From contig CAIVQG010000040.1 in assembly GCA_903907985.1 (NCBI GenBank), forward strand, positions 1-57,669: DNA of 57,669 nt, written 5' to 3'. This stretch comes from an uncultured delta proteobacterium (GTDB lineage: Bacteria; Desulfobacterota; Syntrophia; Syntrophales; Smithellaceae). A program made the position numbers and the translations under genes. A model generated the notes under the pieces. It saw only the letters and a list, made by a program, of their open reading frames with translations. It had not been told where the DNA came from and made no database searches. Positions 37,689 to 45,756 of the stretch are shown here, in pieces (positions within the stretch are counted from its first letter, which is position 1; each line of letters opens with the position of its first letter).

Positions 37689-37899
37689 CGAATTGTTTTA
37701 CCCGCCCAGAATCATCTTTCCCTAAAAGTATCTCGACGCGACGCTGGGCCTCGTCCAATTTAGACTGACAAGAACGAATCAACTTGATCCCTTCCTCAAA
37801 GGATTTGAGTGCCTCTTCCAGAGGCAGATCGCCCGTTTCCATTTTTTTTACGATATCTTCTAGTTTTTCCAATGCATCTTCAAACTTTTCTTTGCCCAT
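37663..37899 (-). CDS. xseB: Exodeoxyribonuclease VII small subunit
   Basis: This 78-residue protein has the XseB signature FEDALEKLEDIVKKMETGDLPLEEALKSFEEG (written here as the opening two helices, about 5-36) and a coiled helix to the C terminus. It joins several copies to one XseA to make ExoVII, which digests single-stranded DNA. GGAG lies 8 bases before the ATG at 37899; the frame's upstream TTG has no ribosome site. It overlaps ispA by 26 bp. Confidence 0.94.
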   Translation of the reverse strand: MGKEKFEDALEKLEDIVKKMETGDLPLEEALKSFEEGIKLIRSCQSKLDEAQRRVEILLGKDDSGRVKQFDGEDSDYK

Positions 37900-38015
37900 A
37901 GCTTTTACTCCGTTAGAGAATGCCCCAAGCAAAATTGGGGGATAAAGTTCTGTATGACAGATAGCAGTTCCATTCCATTATGTAAATCGTAAAGCACCCG
38001 CTATGTAAACGGGAT

Positions 38016-39356
38016 TTACTCCCCGTATATTTTTTCCACCCGGGCGTAGAAGCCCCCCTTTGCCAATTGAATATTTACTTCTTCATTTGCCTTCAGCAAC
38101 CCCGCCTGCCTAATAAGTTCTCCTCCCGGATGCTTGCGCGTGATGCTGTAGCCTCTGGACAATACAGACAGGGGGCTTAGTGTGTCCAGCAGAACCGAAT
38201 TATTCCGCAGGCGCTCCAGGCGGGCTACCATATATATTCTCCAATAGGAAAGTGTATCCTTTTGTAAATTATTGAGCAACAGTCTTTTTTCCCGGACGTA
38301 CCTTGCCGGGCTTTGGTGCAGCAGAGCCATCTCCGTTTTCCGTAAGCTGTTATTGAGATTATCTCTTTGATGGAGCATGGCCCGTTGCATTCTTTCTCGC
38401 AAATCGTCCAGATGAATCTGCCAATCAACCAACAAGCGGCGCGGGTCCTGCAATCGCTTCTGCAACGATGCCAAGTGTTTTTGCCGATCGGCGAGATAGC
38501 GGCCATAACCGGCACGGGCCCTTTGTTGCAGATGAAGAATTTTGGTCAGTAATTCCGTTCTTGCGGGAACTACTAATTCCGCTGCGGCCGAGGGCGTCGG
38601 TGCGCGCAGATCGGCGACAAAATCACAGATTGTATAATCTGTTTCATGGCCTACTGCTGATATAACGGGAATCGGGGATTGGAAAATTTCTCTGGCCAAA
38701 TCTTCGCTATTGAAAGGCGCCATATCTTCCAGAGAACCGCCACCGCGGGCAATTATGATTACATCAACACCGCCTGCCGCCTGTAAGTTCCGTAAACCCT
38801 GAATAATTTCAGCAACCGCCTCTGTTCCCTGTACCCGGGAGGGTGCGATTAATATATCTACGGAAGGAAAACGGCGGCGGGTAATATGGAGAATATCTTT
38901 AATCACCACTCCGGTAGGCGAAGTTACTACACCGATTTTTCGGGGTAAAAAGGGGATGTTCTTTTTATAGCGTTCATCGAATAATCCTTCTAAAGCCAGT
39001 TTGGCTTTAAGCTGTTCGAAAGCCCTCTGCAGGGCGCCGATGCCACGCGGTTCCACAGTTTCCACAATTAATTGATATTCGCCGCGCGGATGATAGACGC
39101 TCAGGCGCGCGCGGCACAAAACACTTAAACCTTCTTCCAGTTCAAATTCGGCCGGCCGATTCTTTGACCAGCCGAATTGTTTGAAATAAACCGCCCGGAT
39201 CTGGCTTTTATCATCCTTCAGCGTAAAGTAAGTGTGGCCGGATTGGGGCTTCCGCAAATTGGATACTTCACCTTCAACCCAAACAAAACTGAACGCCTCT
39301 TCGAGCAGGTTTTTAATGGTATCGTTGAGTTGTGAAACTGTAAGAATTTCTTTCAT
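38016..39356 (-). CDS. xseA: Exodeoxyribonuclease VII large subunit
   Basis: This 446-residue nuclease subunit has an N-terminal OB domain (VSQLNDTIKNLLEE, FVWVEGEVSN, HTYFTLKD), then the catalytic core with PTGVVIKDIL, IIIARGGGSLEDM and AVGHETDYTI, then long coiled-coil helices and the closing LSRGYSI segment. ExoVII trims single-stranded DNA ends in repair. The ATG at 39356 aligns with known XseA starts; the open frame upstream is not protein-like. It is first in the operon running to the ferredoxin gene. A 117-bp gap separates it from xseB. Confidence 0.96.
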   Translation of the reverse strand: MKEILTVSQLNDTIKNLLEEAFSFVWVEGEVSNLRKPQSGHTYFTLKDDKSQIRAVYFKQFGWSKNRPAEFELEEGLSVLCRARLSVYHPRGEYQLIVETVEPRGIGALQRAFEQLKAKLALEGLFDERYKKNIPFLPRKIGVVTSPTGVVIKDILHITRRRFPSVDILIAPSRVQGTEAVAEIIQGLRNLQAAGGVDVIIIARGGGSLEDMAPFNSEDLAREIFQSPIPVISAVGHETDYTICDFVADLRAPTPSAAAELVVPARTELLTKILHLQQRARAGYGRYLADRQKHLASLQKRLQDPRRLLVDWQIHLDDLRERMQRAMLHQRDNLNNSLRKTEMALLHQSPARYVREKRLLLNNLQKDTLSYWRIYMVARLERLRNNSVLLDTLSPLSVLSRGYSITRKHPGGELIRQAGLLKANEEVNIQLAKGGFYARVEKIYGE

Positions 39357-39525
39357 ATGTGAGTTCCTGAGCTGTGGACTACCAGATATTGGCAGGTAAA
39401 ACAAGATTGAAATTATACCTTCGATTTGCAGGAACTTTGCAGGCAAAGTATCTACGCCGTAACTGGATATCCTTAGCCAGTGAAAGAGCATTAGATTTAT
39501 TCTTCAACGGTGCAAATTCAATAGA

Positions 39526-39554
39526 TTGACTTTTATCTGTCCATGATTTAAAAA
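39526..39554 (+). promoter_or_regulatory. Possible promoter for the DHS-family gene
   Basis: TTGACT (39526-39531), a 17-base spacer and TAAAAA (39549-39554) lie upstream of the ATG at 39596. The -35 box is good and the -10 box has four of six consensus bases. Confidence 0.35.
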
Positions 39555-39595
39555 GCTTGCTAATATTAATATTAATCAGGAGAGTGACAATTCCA

Positions 39596-40639
39596 ATGAA
39601 AAAGAAAGACTTACTGAATAAAAAAGTTGAGCACATTGACATCAAAACCATAAATTCTGTGGACATTATTAAAGCCATGAAAAAGATGTCTTTTTCCGCC
39701 CGTGATCTGGCCAATGCTGCCGACATTTATGACTCCATGCTAAAAGAAAAAAACTGCGCCGTGATCCTGACTCTGGCCGGTTCCACATCGGCCGCCGGCT
39801 GTATGCAGGTATATGTGGATATGGTGAAGAACAACATGATCGATGTTATTGTCGCCACCGGCGCTGCGATAGTGGATATGGATTTCTTTGAAGCCTTGGG
39901 TTTTCGCCACTATCAGGGGACTCCTTTTGTTGACGACAAGTTGCTGCGCAGCCTCTATATTGACCGCATATACGATACTTACATTGATGAAGAACAGCTT
40001 CAGGCCTGCGATAAAACCATCAAGACAATTGCCGATGCATTGCCTCCCCGTGCTTACTCTTCGCGGGAATTTATCTGGGAAATGGGAAAATATTTAAAGA
40101 AGCATGCCAAGAAAAAGGATTCTCTCATCCAGGCTGCCTACGAGCATAATGTCCCCATTTTTTGCCCGGCCTTCTCCGACAGTTCGGCGGGCTTCGGTCT
40201 CGTCCTGCACCAGCATGAATTTCCGGAAAACCATGTTTCCATAGATTCTGTGAAAGATTTCCGCGAGTTGACCATGATAAAAATTGAAGCGGGGAAAACC
40301 GGCTTATTGATCATCGGTGGCGGTGTGCCGAAAAATTTTGCCCAGGACACAGTGGTTTGTGCGGAAATATTGGGACATGAAGTACCCATGCATAAATATG
40401 CCGTGCAAATAACAGTTGCCGATGTGCGCGACGGAGCCTGCTCCAGTTCTACGCTCAAAGAAGCTAATTCCTGGGGAAAAGTGGATTCGTCCTGCGAGCA
40501 GATGGTTTATGCGGAAGCTACGACCGTCCTGCCGCTCCTGGCGAGTTACGCTTACCACAAGGGCAGTTGGAAAAAGCGTAAAAAATGGGAATTGGCGAAT
40601 ATATTTGATGTTCCGGGAAAAAGCGTTACGAAGAAGTAA
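39596..40639 (+). CDS. Deoxyhypusine synthase family protein (possible homospermidine synthase)
   Basis: This 347-residue NAD-dependent enzyme matches deoxyhypusine synthase across its length: LTLAGSTSAAG, IVATGAAIVDMD, PIFCPAFSDSSAGF, LLIIGGGVPKNFAQD, and the active-site lysine K295 in EANSWGKVDSS, which forms the enzyme-imine with the butylamine unit of spermidine. In archaea and eukaryotes DHS modifies aIF5A/eIF5A, which bacteria lack. Bacterial relatives have been linked to homospermidine or other polyamine synthesis. AGGAGAG lies upstream of the ATG, and a strong terminator follows. No polyamine gene is adjacent, so the role stays open. Confidence 0.9.
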   Translation: MKKKDLLNKKVEHIDIKTINSVDIIKAMKKMSFSARDLANAADIYDSMLKEKNCAVILTLAGSTSAAGCMQVYVDMVKNNMIDVIVATGAAIVDMDFFEALGFRHYQGTPFVDDKLLRSLYIDRIYDTYIDEEQLQACDKTIKTIADALPPRAYSSREFIWEMGKYLKKHAKKKDSLIQAAYEHNVPIFCPAFSDSSAGFGLVLHQHEFPENHVSIDSVKDFRELTMIKIEAGKTGLLIIGGGVPKNFAQDTVVCAEILGHEVPMHKYAVQITVADVRDGACSSSTLKEANSWGKVDSSCEQMVYAEATTVLPLLASYAYHKGSWKKRKKWELANIFDVPGKSVTKK

Positions 40640-40661
40640 GCTTGATTTGGTTGTATTGTTC

Positions 40662-40710
40662 CATTGCCTGTCTGCCCCTGTATGACCTGCGGCAGACAGG
40701 CAATGTTTTT
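40662..40710 (+). terminator. Intrinsic terminator of the DHS-family gene
   Basis: Perfect 15-base arms CATTGCCTGTCTGCC (40662-40676) and GGCAGACAGGCAATG (40691-40705) are followed by TTTTT (40706-40710) on the plus strand. The stem could also slow minus-strand transcription from the NifS-like gene, which ends 14 bp away. Confidence 0.9.
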
Positions 40711-40723
40711 GGCATCATGTTCC

Positions 40724-41878
40724 TTATTTGCCCATCTTCCTTAGTGCTTCGATGGCTGTAATTATCTGCTCTTCCGTATTGAAGTAACTGAAACTGAAGC
40801 GCACTGTACCCGCAGGGTAGGTGCCGATTGTTTTATGTGCGGCTGGTGCACAGTGCAACCCGGGCCGGGACATGATACCGAACCGTTCATCCAATTCCAG
40901 TGATACTGTTGCCGGATCCATGTCCCGGACGTTGAAGGAGACGACGGGTATCCGCCGGGCTGTATCCTTAATGCCGTAAATGGTGATGCCAGCAATATCT
41001 CCGATCCCCTGTAAAAAAAGTTCTGTCAGATGTTTTTCGTGAGCAGTGATGGCGTTCAATCCCCGGGACAAGATAAAGTCAATGCCGGCCGTCAATCCGG
41101 CATAACCGGCCGTATTTGGTGTCCCTGATTCAAATTTGTCCGGCAGGAAATCGGGTTGTTGCTCATACTCCGACCGGCTGCCCGTGCCGCCTCTCATCAG
41201 GGGAGAGATAACCTGTTCCAGACCCTTGCGGATATAAATCCCCCCCGTCCCCTGTGGTCCGAATAATGATTTGTGTCCTGTAAACACCAGCAGGTCAATA
41301 TCCGTTGCCCGGATATCAATCGGAAACGCCCCCGCCGTCTGGGCGGCATCGACACAAAACACAAGGCCGTGCTCCCGGGCAATTCTGCCAATATCGGCCA
41401 CAGGCATGATCGTACCCGTAACGTTGGAAGCGTGGGTCAGGAAAATGGCCTTCGTGTTCTTTTGAATTGCCGGCACAAAAGCTCCCGGATCAAGTTCGCC
41501 TTCGGCGGAACAGGGAAGAATCGTCAGCTCGATGCCTTTTTCTTCCATTGCCCGCAGGGGCCGCATGACAGAGTTGTGCTCCATGGACGAGGTAATCACA
41601 TGGTCACCGGGTTGCAAAAAACCAAAGACGACGATGTTGATAGCCTCTGTGGCATTCTTCGTCAGGATGATCCGCAACGGGTCGTCAATGGAGAAGAGTC
41701 GGGAGAGAGCATCGCGCGCGTTGAAGATGACGCGGCTTGCTTCGATAGACATGCCGTGTCCCGAACGCCCGGGGCTGCCGCCCGTTTCCCTCAGGCATGT
41801 CTCAACGGCCCGAATTGTTGCTTCCGGCTTCGGCCACGATGTGGCGGCATTGTCGAAGTAGATAATGTTCCTGTTCAT
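40724..41878 (-). CDS. NifS-like cysteine desulfurase family protein (class V aminotransferase)
   Basis: This 384-residue PLP enzyme has the PLP lysine K203 in FTGHKSLFGPQGTGG, the histidine in SSMEHNSVMRP, and a catalytic cysteine C343 in RPGLHCAPAAHKTIGT. That last motif marks a desulfurase subfamily distinct from IscS and SufS. These enzymes remove sulfur, or selenium, from cysteine or selenocysteine as a persulfide or selenide. Its place next to tRNA-Sec, a Se/S-carrier-like gene and yedF suggests selenium mobilisation. This is inference; activity on selenocysteine is not visible from the sequence. Confidence 0.9.
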   Translation of the reverse strand: MNRNIIYFDNAATSWPKPEATIRAVETCLRETGGSPGRSGHGMSIEASRVIFNARDALSRLFSIDDPLRIILTKNATEAINIVVFGFLQPGDHVITSSMEHNSVMRPLRAMEEKGIELTILPCSAEGELDPGAFVPAIQKNTKAIFLTHASNVTGTIMPVADIGRIAREHGLVFCVDAAQTAGAFPIDIRATDIDLLVFTGHKSLFGPQGTGGIYIRKGLEQVISPLMRGGTGSRSEYEQQPDFLPDKFESGTPNTAGYAGLTAGIDFILSRGLNAITAHEKHLTELFLQGIGDIAGITIYGIKDTARRIPVVSFNVRDMDPATVSLELDERFGIMSRPGLHCAPAAHKTIGTYPAGTVRFSFSYFNTEEQIITAIEALRKMGK

Positions 41879-42024
41879 ATTTTCGTTTTTCCCGGTGATG
41901 GGGTTGAATTATCCATACTGTCCTAGTTAGTGCTCCAAATTCATCCATCAAAGGATTTTTCCCGCTGTCATTCTCCATGTCTATTCTATTGACCATCAGT
42001 AGCAACATTCGTTGTTTTAGAATA

Positions 42025-42118
42025 AGGCCGGGCTTAGAATCGAACTAATCAGCAAACATTTCAGTGTTTGCCCGACGGGGTTGAAGCCCGCGGCCGGCGC
42101 CAGCCGACTCGCCCGGTC
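42025..42118 (-). tRNA. selC: Selenocysteine tRNA (anticodon UCA)
   Basis: The minus strand folds as tRNA-Sec: 8-bp acceptor (GACCGGGC with GCCCGGCC), a 6-bp D-stem GTCGGC/GCCGGC closed by a 4-base loop, 5-bp anticodon stem around CTTCAAC with anticodon TCA at 42084-42082, a long variable arm (GGCAAACA/TGTTTGCT), and a T-loop TTCGATT. The long D-stem, small D-loop and extended acceptor are hallmarks of bacterial tRNA-Sec. Odd points are an A-C mismatch at the second acceptor pair, an A-G pair at the top of the T-stem, T as discriminator, and no encoded CCA. It is flanked by selenium-related genes. Confidence 0.83.
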
Positions 42119-42143
42119 AACTTTTGATGCTTATTAACGGTCT

Positions 42144-42377
42144 TTAATTAGCCAGCTCCCTGATTTCTTCTATTTCCACTTTGTTTGCCAAAGCGGCTAC
42201 AATTTTACTTTGGATTGCCGGCTCAAAGCGCAAACAGATTCCGCAATCCGAACTTATGTGTTTGGGCACGGGAATCAGCTTATGCGGAAGTTCTTCCTGC
42301 TTGAGTATCTTTTCCGCCTTCAGAGCGTAACTCACTGATTTAAACAGCATCACAAAATATTGGGATTTTACGTTCAT
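42144..42377 (-). CDS. Putative Se/S carrier-like protein (DUF3343)
   Basis: This 77-residue protein has FKSVSYALKAEKILKQ at the N-terminal side and the paired cysteines C45/C48 in ISSDCGICLRF, as in the DUF3343 or Se/S-carrier-like family. Members are found in genomes that use selenium and are thought to hold or pass on selenium or sulfur as a perselenide/persulfide. Its ATG overlaps the stop of yedF as ATGA, so the two are coupled. tRNA-Sec follows 26 bp downstream on the same strand. The chemistry is inferred from the family. Confidence 0.85.
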   Translation of the reverse strand: MNVKSQYFVMLFKSVSYALKAEKILKQEELPHKLIPVPKHISSDCGICLRFEPAIQSKIVAALANKVEIEEIRELAN

Positions 42378-42988
42378 GGGGTGAGTAACCGCCCCGCACG
42401 GCTCATGGTTTGGGCAATGTCATACATATTCGATACAACGCCCACACCTAATTTGTCTTTTACTTCAAAATAACTCAGGCAAGTGCCGCAAATCAGCATT
42501 TCCACACCAGCAGCCGACAGCTCTTTTAAATCATCAAGAACTTCCGAATCAAACAAGGTAAGCTTCACCCCGGTATTATAAAAAAGCATGACATCGGGTT
42601 TCTCGGCCTGCGCGGCGATGGTATGAAGAAATGCTTTGATCAAAACATATCCCAGCTCATCACAGCCCCTTCCCATCTTGTCTTCGGCAATGACAATGAC
42701 AAAAGGCCCGGACTTTGCCGGCGTTGCGCTGCTCGACGGCATAAACTCTTCTTTTGAGGAAGCTGTGCCTGCCTTCCGGGTCAGATGAATTTCGTAAGTG
42801 TCATCACTTTTCTTTTCTGTTTTCACATCGCAGCCCAGCTTCGTCCCCAGGCGCTTTACGTTTTCCAGGGCGGTATCGTTATCGACAATAACCATAACCT
42901 GTTCATGAGATTCTATAGCCTTTTTAGCCAGGACAACCGGTTGCGGACAGTCTAATCCCCGAGCATTGACAATTTTAATTTCACCCAT
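42374..42988 (-). CDS. yedF: Sulfurtransferase-like selenium metabolism protein YedF
   Basis: This 204-residue protein has an N-terminal TusA/SirA domain with the CPQP motif (VNARGLDCPQPVVLAKK, C14) and a C-terminal DsrE-like domain with CGTC (C167, C170). This two-domain form is the YedF family tied to selenium metabolism by its distribution across genomes. It probably relays selenium or sulfur between the NifS-like enzyme and downstream acceptors. GGAGGTG lies 6 bases before the ATG at 42988. It is coupled by ATGA to the Se/S-carrier-like gene. Confidence 0.9.
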   Translation of the reverse strand: MGEIKIVNARGLDCPQPVVLAKKAIESHEQVMVIVDNDTALENVKRLGTKLGCDVKTEKKSDDTYEIHLTRKAGTASSKEEFMPSSSATPAKSGPFVIVIAEDKMGRGCDELGYVLIKAFLHTIAAQAEKPDVMLFYNTGVKLTLFDSEVLDDLKELSAAGVEMLICGTCLSYFEVKDKLGVGVVSNMYDIAQTMSRAGRLLTP

Positions 42989-43044
42989 CGAAACACCTCC
43001 CGGTAATAAATACACGCGGCCAATCGCGCTGATCATAAAAAAAT

Positions 43045-44211
43045 TTACTTTTGCGGTAGAATCTCCAACAGGGCTTCCACGCGCGTGCGAATCTGTCCCG
43101 TATCACTTTGCGAATAATCCGTTTCAATTTTTAAAAACGGCAGATGATGTTTGCTCGTTACATATTCCTTGACCCTGTGCGATTCAATATTATAGGAATG
43201 ACAGGCATGCAGGACCACGTCGATGACGACATCCGGTTTAAAACGCTCGATCATCTTATCGAGTTCCGTCAGACGGCGGTTGTTCGGCGTCATGCAGGAA
43301 CAGGGAAGATCCAGATACCGGCGCGCAACAGCCGCGTAAGGATCAGGCGTGTTTTCGGCAATCAGACTGGCAAACGGCTTCATACCGGTGCAAGAATCCA
43401 GAGTGACAATTACCGCTCCCGCCTCCTCAATAATTTTAAAAACTTTTGTCGCATCGCCACCCACCGGACAACCGGTTACCAGAACACGGGGAGAATCTTT
43501 CTTGCCGTGATAAATACCTTCAGCCACGCGCTTCTCCAGTTTGGCGACACAATCGTTGAGCAGAACAATCATGTCCTTCGTTGTCGCCGCCTGGGCCAGA
43601 TAAGTAAGATCATAAAGTTCCACCCAGCTCAGGGGCGTTGGTGTGAGCGCGGCAAAATCAAATACTTTATTCATCAACTTATTTTTGATGTTCGTCTCTT
43701 TGATTTCCTGTTCAACGTCGCGGTCGTCTATTTTGCGGTCAAAGGTCGTCTCCAGAAAACCTTTAAGTTTTTTGATCATGACCGTCCAGTTATCCAAGGC
43801 TTCCTTTTCATCAGGCAGTTGAGGCAGATCCATCACGTACGTTGGTTTAATGTGGGAGATCAGCTCAAACATTTTTTTCTTTCCGTCGCAGGTTGTTTCG
43901 GCAATGACCACTTCGGAAATGGAATAGAAAGGACAAGTATCTGTTTTAATAAAGCCGTAACTGGATTTAATGAGCGGACAGAGATTGGCCGGCAGTACGG
44001 TTTCCGCCACTTCTATCGTTTTATTGGCAAAGGCGCATAATACAGCCGGAACAGCACCCGCCGCCCGGATAACTTCCATCGGTGCGTAGCCGCAATAAAT
44101 ACCAACAACGTTCTTCCCTTTTTCCCGCTGGGATTGAATATAGCCTAAAGCGCGTTTAGCCGGTTCCCCGGCGAATCCATCATTAACTAATGGTTCAACT
44201 CCCGTTTCCAT
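43045..44211 (-). CDS. Double-cubane-cluster protein (2-hydroxyacyl-CoA dehydratase D-component family)
   Basis: This 388-residue protein resembles HgdB/BcrC-type components and most closely the double-cubane-cluster (YjiM-like) group. Cluster cysteines are visible at C40 (GIYCGYAP), C78 (PANLCPLIKSSYG), C93 (TDTCPFY) and C108 (ETTCDGKKKM), with more in the second half (SCTGMKP, LPCSCMTPN). Such proteins do low-potential two-electron reductions after electron transfer from an ATP-using activator. No activator gene (HgdC-like) is in view. AAGGAG precedes the ATG. It sits in the selenium gene cluster between yedF and a LysR gene. The substrate is unknown. Confidence 0.88.
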   Translation of the reverse strand: METGVEPLVNDGFAGEPAKRALGYIQSQREKGKNVVGIYCGYAPMEVIRAAGAVPAVLCAFANKTIEVAETVLPANLCPLIKSSYGFIKTDTCPFYSISEVVIAETTCDGKKKMFELISHIKPTYVMDLPQLPDEKEALDNWTVMIKKLKGFLETTFDRKIDDRDVEQEIKETNIKNKLMNKVFDFAALTPTPLSWVELYDLTYLAQAATTKDMIVLLNDCVAKLEKRVAEGIYHGKKDSPRVLVTGCPVGGDATKVFKIIEEAGAVIVTLDSCTGMKPFASLIAENTPDPYAAVARRYLDLPCSCMTPNNRRLTELDKMIERFKPDVVIDVVLHACHSYNIESHRVKEYVTSKHHLPFLKIETDYSQSDTGQIRTRVEALLEILPQK

Positions 44212-44252
44212 ATTGAGAACTCCTTCTGTGTAAGTTTATTGCAGTCAGTAGC

Positions 44253-44280
44253 CCTATATGATATCAGGGAATATATCCAA
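44253..44280 (-). promoter_or_regulatory. Possible promoter of the double-cubane/yedF operon
   Basis: On the minus strand TTGGAT (44280-44275), a 16-base spacer and TATAGG (44258-44253) lie between the palindrome at 44284-44320 and the ATG at 44211. Both boxes are imperfect, as expected for a promoter needing an activator. Confidence 0.4.
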
Positions 44281-44283
44281 TAG

Positions 44284-44320
44284 ATAATAGTTATAACCAT
44301 ATGGATATTATTACTATTAT
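44284..44320. promoter_or_regulatory. Large inverted repeat, likely LysR operator
   Basis: ATAATAGTTATAA (44284-44296) and TTATTACTATTAT (44308-44320) are inverted repeats with one mismatch in 13 and an 11-base spacer. The centre is about 55 bases before the predicted start of the double-cubane operon, the usual place for a LysR-type activator site. A LysR gene lies directly upstream. Confidence 0.55.
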
Positions 44321-44384
44321 TTATTCACAAAAGAATTATATCTAATGACATACAGTTGGGATTCAGAAGAAGAACTATTGAGGC

Positions 44385-45314
44385 TTAAAGCCCGCCGGGG
44401 ATGTAATACGTCAGAAAATTCATGAACGTTTTATGAAAAGGCAGGAAATCAAATTGGCGTTTATAAATTAAATAAAAGTTTCTTTCCATCGTAAGTCCCG
44501 AAATTGGAATTTCAAAAAGTAATCCCTGGGATAATTCCCGCTCCACGGCATGAATGGAAATCACAGAAACTCCCAGTCCGGCAATTACCGCTTCCTTAAT
44601 GGCCTCAGAGCTTCCTAACTCGCTGCAAATATTAAACTGCGAAAGACTTATTGATTTTGCTTCCTTCAAACATGATTCCAGTAATTCCCGCGTTGCTGAA
44701 CCTTTTTCTCTTATGACAAACTGTTCGTTCAATAATTCCGGCAACGTAATTGATTTCTTTTTGTACCAGGGGTGCAGTTTCGGAACAGCCAAGATAAGAC
44801 GATCCTTCCACATAGGTTCGGCCATCAGTTTTTTATTCAGAGGCTTCATACCGATAACGCCAATTTCCACCTCGTTATCCAAAACCATGTTCATGGCTTC
44901 ATTGCTGTCTGCCGTTTTGATATGTATCCGTATATCGGAATGTTTCTTTTTAAATTCACTCAGGGCGCGGGGCAGAATGTAGGTAGCGGGAATAGTACTG
45001 GCGCCGATGTAGATATTGCCGCCGGTATTTTCGTGAAGCTTAATAATTTTTGTTTTTGCTTCATCCCGCAGTTGAATCATCCGCAACGCGTAATCATAGA
45101 GAATTTTTCCTTCCGGCGTCAGTGAAATACCGGCATTATTGCGATTGACCACACTGACACCCAGAGAATCTTCCACATTCTTGATGTTTTTGGTTATTGC
45201 CGGTTGAGTCAGTGTCATCTTCCTGGCGGCAAGGCTGAAGCTTCCTTCTTCCACAAGTGAAATAAGAACTTCCATCTGTTGGAGAGTGATATTTATGAAG
45301 TGATCAGTAGTCAT
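44385..45314 (-). CDS. LysR-family transcriptional regulator
   Basis: This 309-residue regulator has an N-terminal winged helix-turn-helix (LQQMEVLISLVEEGSFSLAARKMTLTQPAITKNIKNVEDSLG, about 12-53, with the helix pair at AARKM and TQPAITKNI) and a C-terminal two-lobed ligand-binding domain of the CysB/CbbR type (NIYIGASTIPATYILP, VIREKGSATRELLE). LysR proteins activate a nearby operon on binding a small molecule. Here the operon is the double-cubane/yedF/Se-carrier set, which lies 173 bp downstream on the same strand; LysR regulators of this kind are known from selenium-associated loci. The inducer is unknown. Confidence 0.92.
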   Translation of the reverse strand: MTTDHFINITLQQMEVLISLVEEGSFSLAARKMTLTQPAITKNIKNVEDSLGVSVVNRNNAGISLTPEGKILYDYALRMIQLRDEAKTKIIKLHENTGGNIYIGASTIPATYILPRALSEFKKKHSDIRIHIKTADSNEAMNMVLDNEVEIGVIGMKPLNKKLMAEPMWKDRLILAVPKLHPWYKKKSITLPELLNEQFVIREKGSATRELLESCLKEAKSISLSQFNICSELGSSEAIKEAVIAGLGVSVISIHAVERELSQGLLFEIPISGLTMERNFYLIYKRQFDFLPFHKTFMNFLTYYIPGGL

Positions 45315-45437
45315 GCTTTACGCCTATCATAAATATTATTTATCGACAAAACATAATTGTAACTGGCGTCAGCAATATTTTTGGCAAATATGTCGAATAT
45401 GTTTTGTGCTTCTTGGGATTTTGTCGGATTTATCGAT

Positions 45438-45513
45438 TGGTGGAGATGAGGGGGATCGAACCCCTGGCCTCGGCATTGCGAACGCCGCGCTCTCCCAGCT
45501 GAGCTACATCCCC
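45438..45513 (-). tRNA. tRNA-Ala (anticodon CGC)
   Basis: A complete cloverleaf on the minus strand: acceptor GGGGATG with CATCTCC, D-arm AGCTCAGCTGGGAGAGC, anticodon loop TTCGCAA with anticodon CGC, T-arm around GGTTCGATCCC, discriminator A and encoded CCA (45440-45438). It decodes GCG alanine codons. Its encoded CCA contrasts with tRNA-Sec in the same window. Confidence 0.95.
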
Positions 45514-45756
45514 AACCTGGTAACTTTAAACAGTCCGTTACTGCGAAATGGTGCGCGAGCATATATTATTGTTCGTCTCAGTGTCAAGGATTTCTATTCT
45601 GTTAGCGTGGCTAAAAGGTAAAAAATTTACAATTAGCGACTGCCTCAAAAAATATCCTAATGCCCGGAGATGCAGCGTCAACATCACAGGAGAACCTAAA
45701 GTTCAGGAGGGTGACAAACAGCACATGATCTTTTTGCGCGGCCGCCTATTCTTGCC
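45514..45756. other. Intergenic region before pilT
   Basis: This stretch between tRNA-Ala and the pilT promoter has no supported gene. A 70-codon plus-strand open frame runs through it but lacks a good ribosome site and recognisable domains. The tRNA promoter must lie in its first 60 bases. Confidence 0.6.

Noticed and set aside
43144-44040. Plus-strand open frame of about 298 codons
   Set aside because: It is antisense to the double-cubane-cluster gene, which has clear family motifs; the plus-strand residues match no family pattern.
45311-45562. Minus-strand open frame of 83 codons across a tRNA
   Set aside because: It runs through tRNA-Ala(CGC) and its residues are the translation of the tRNA.
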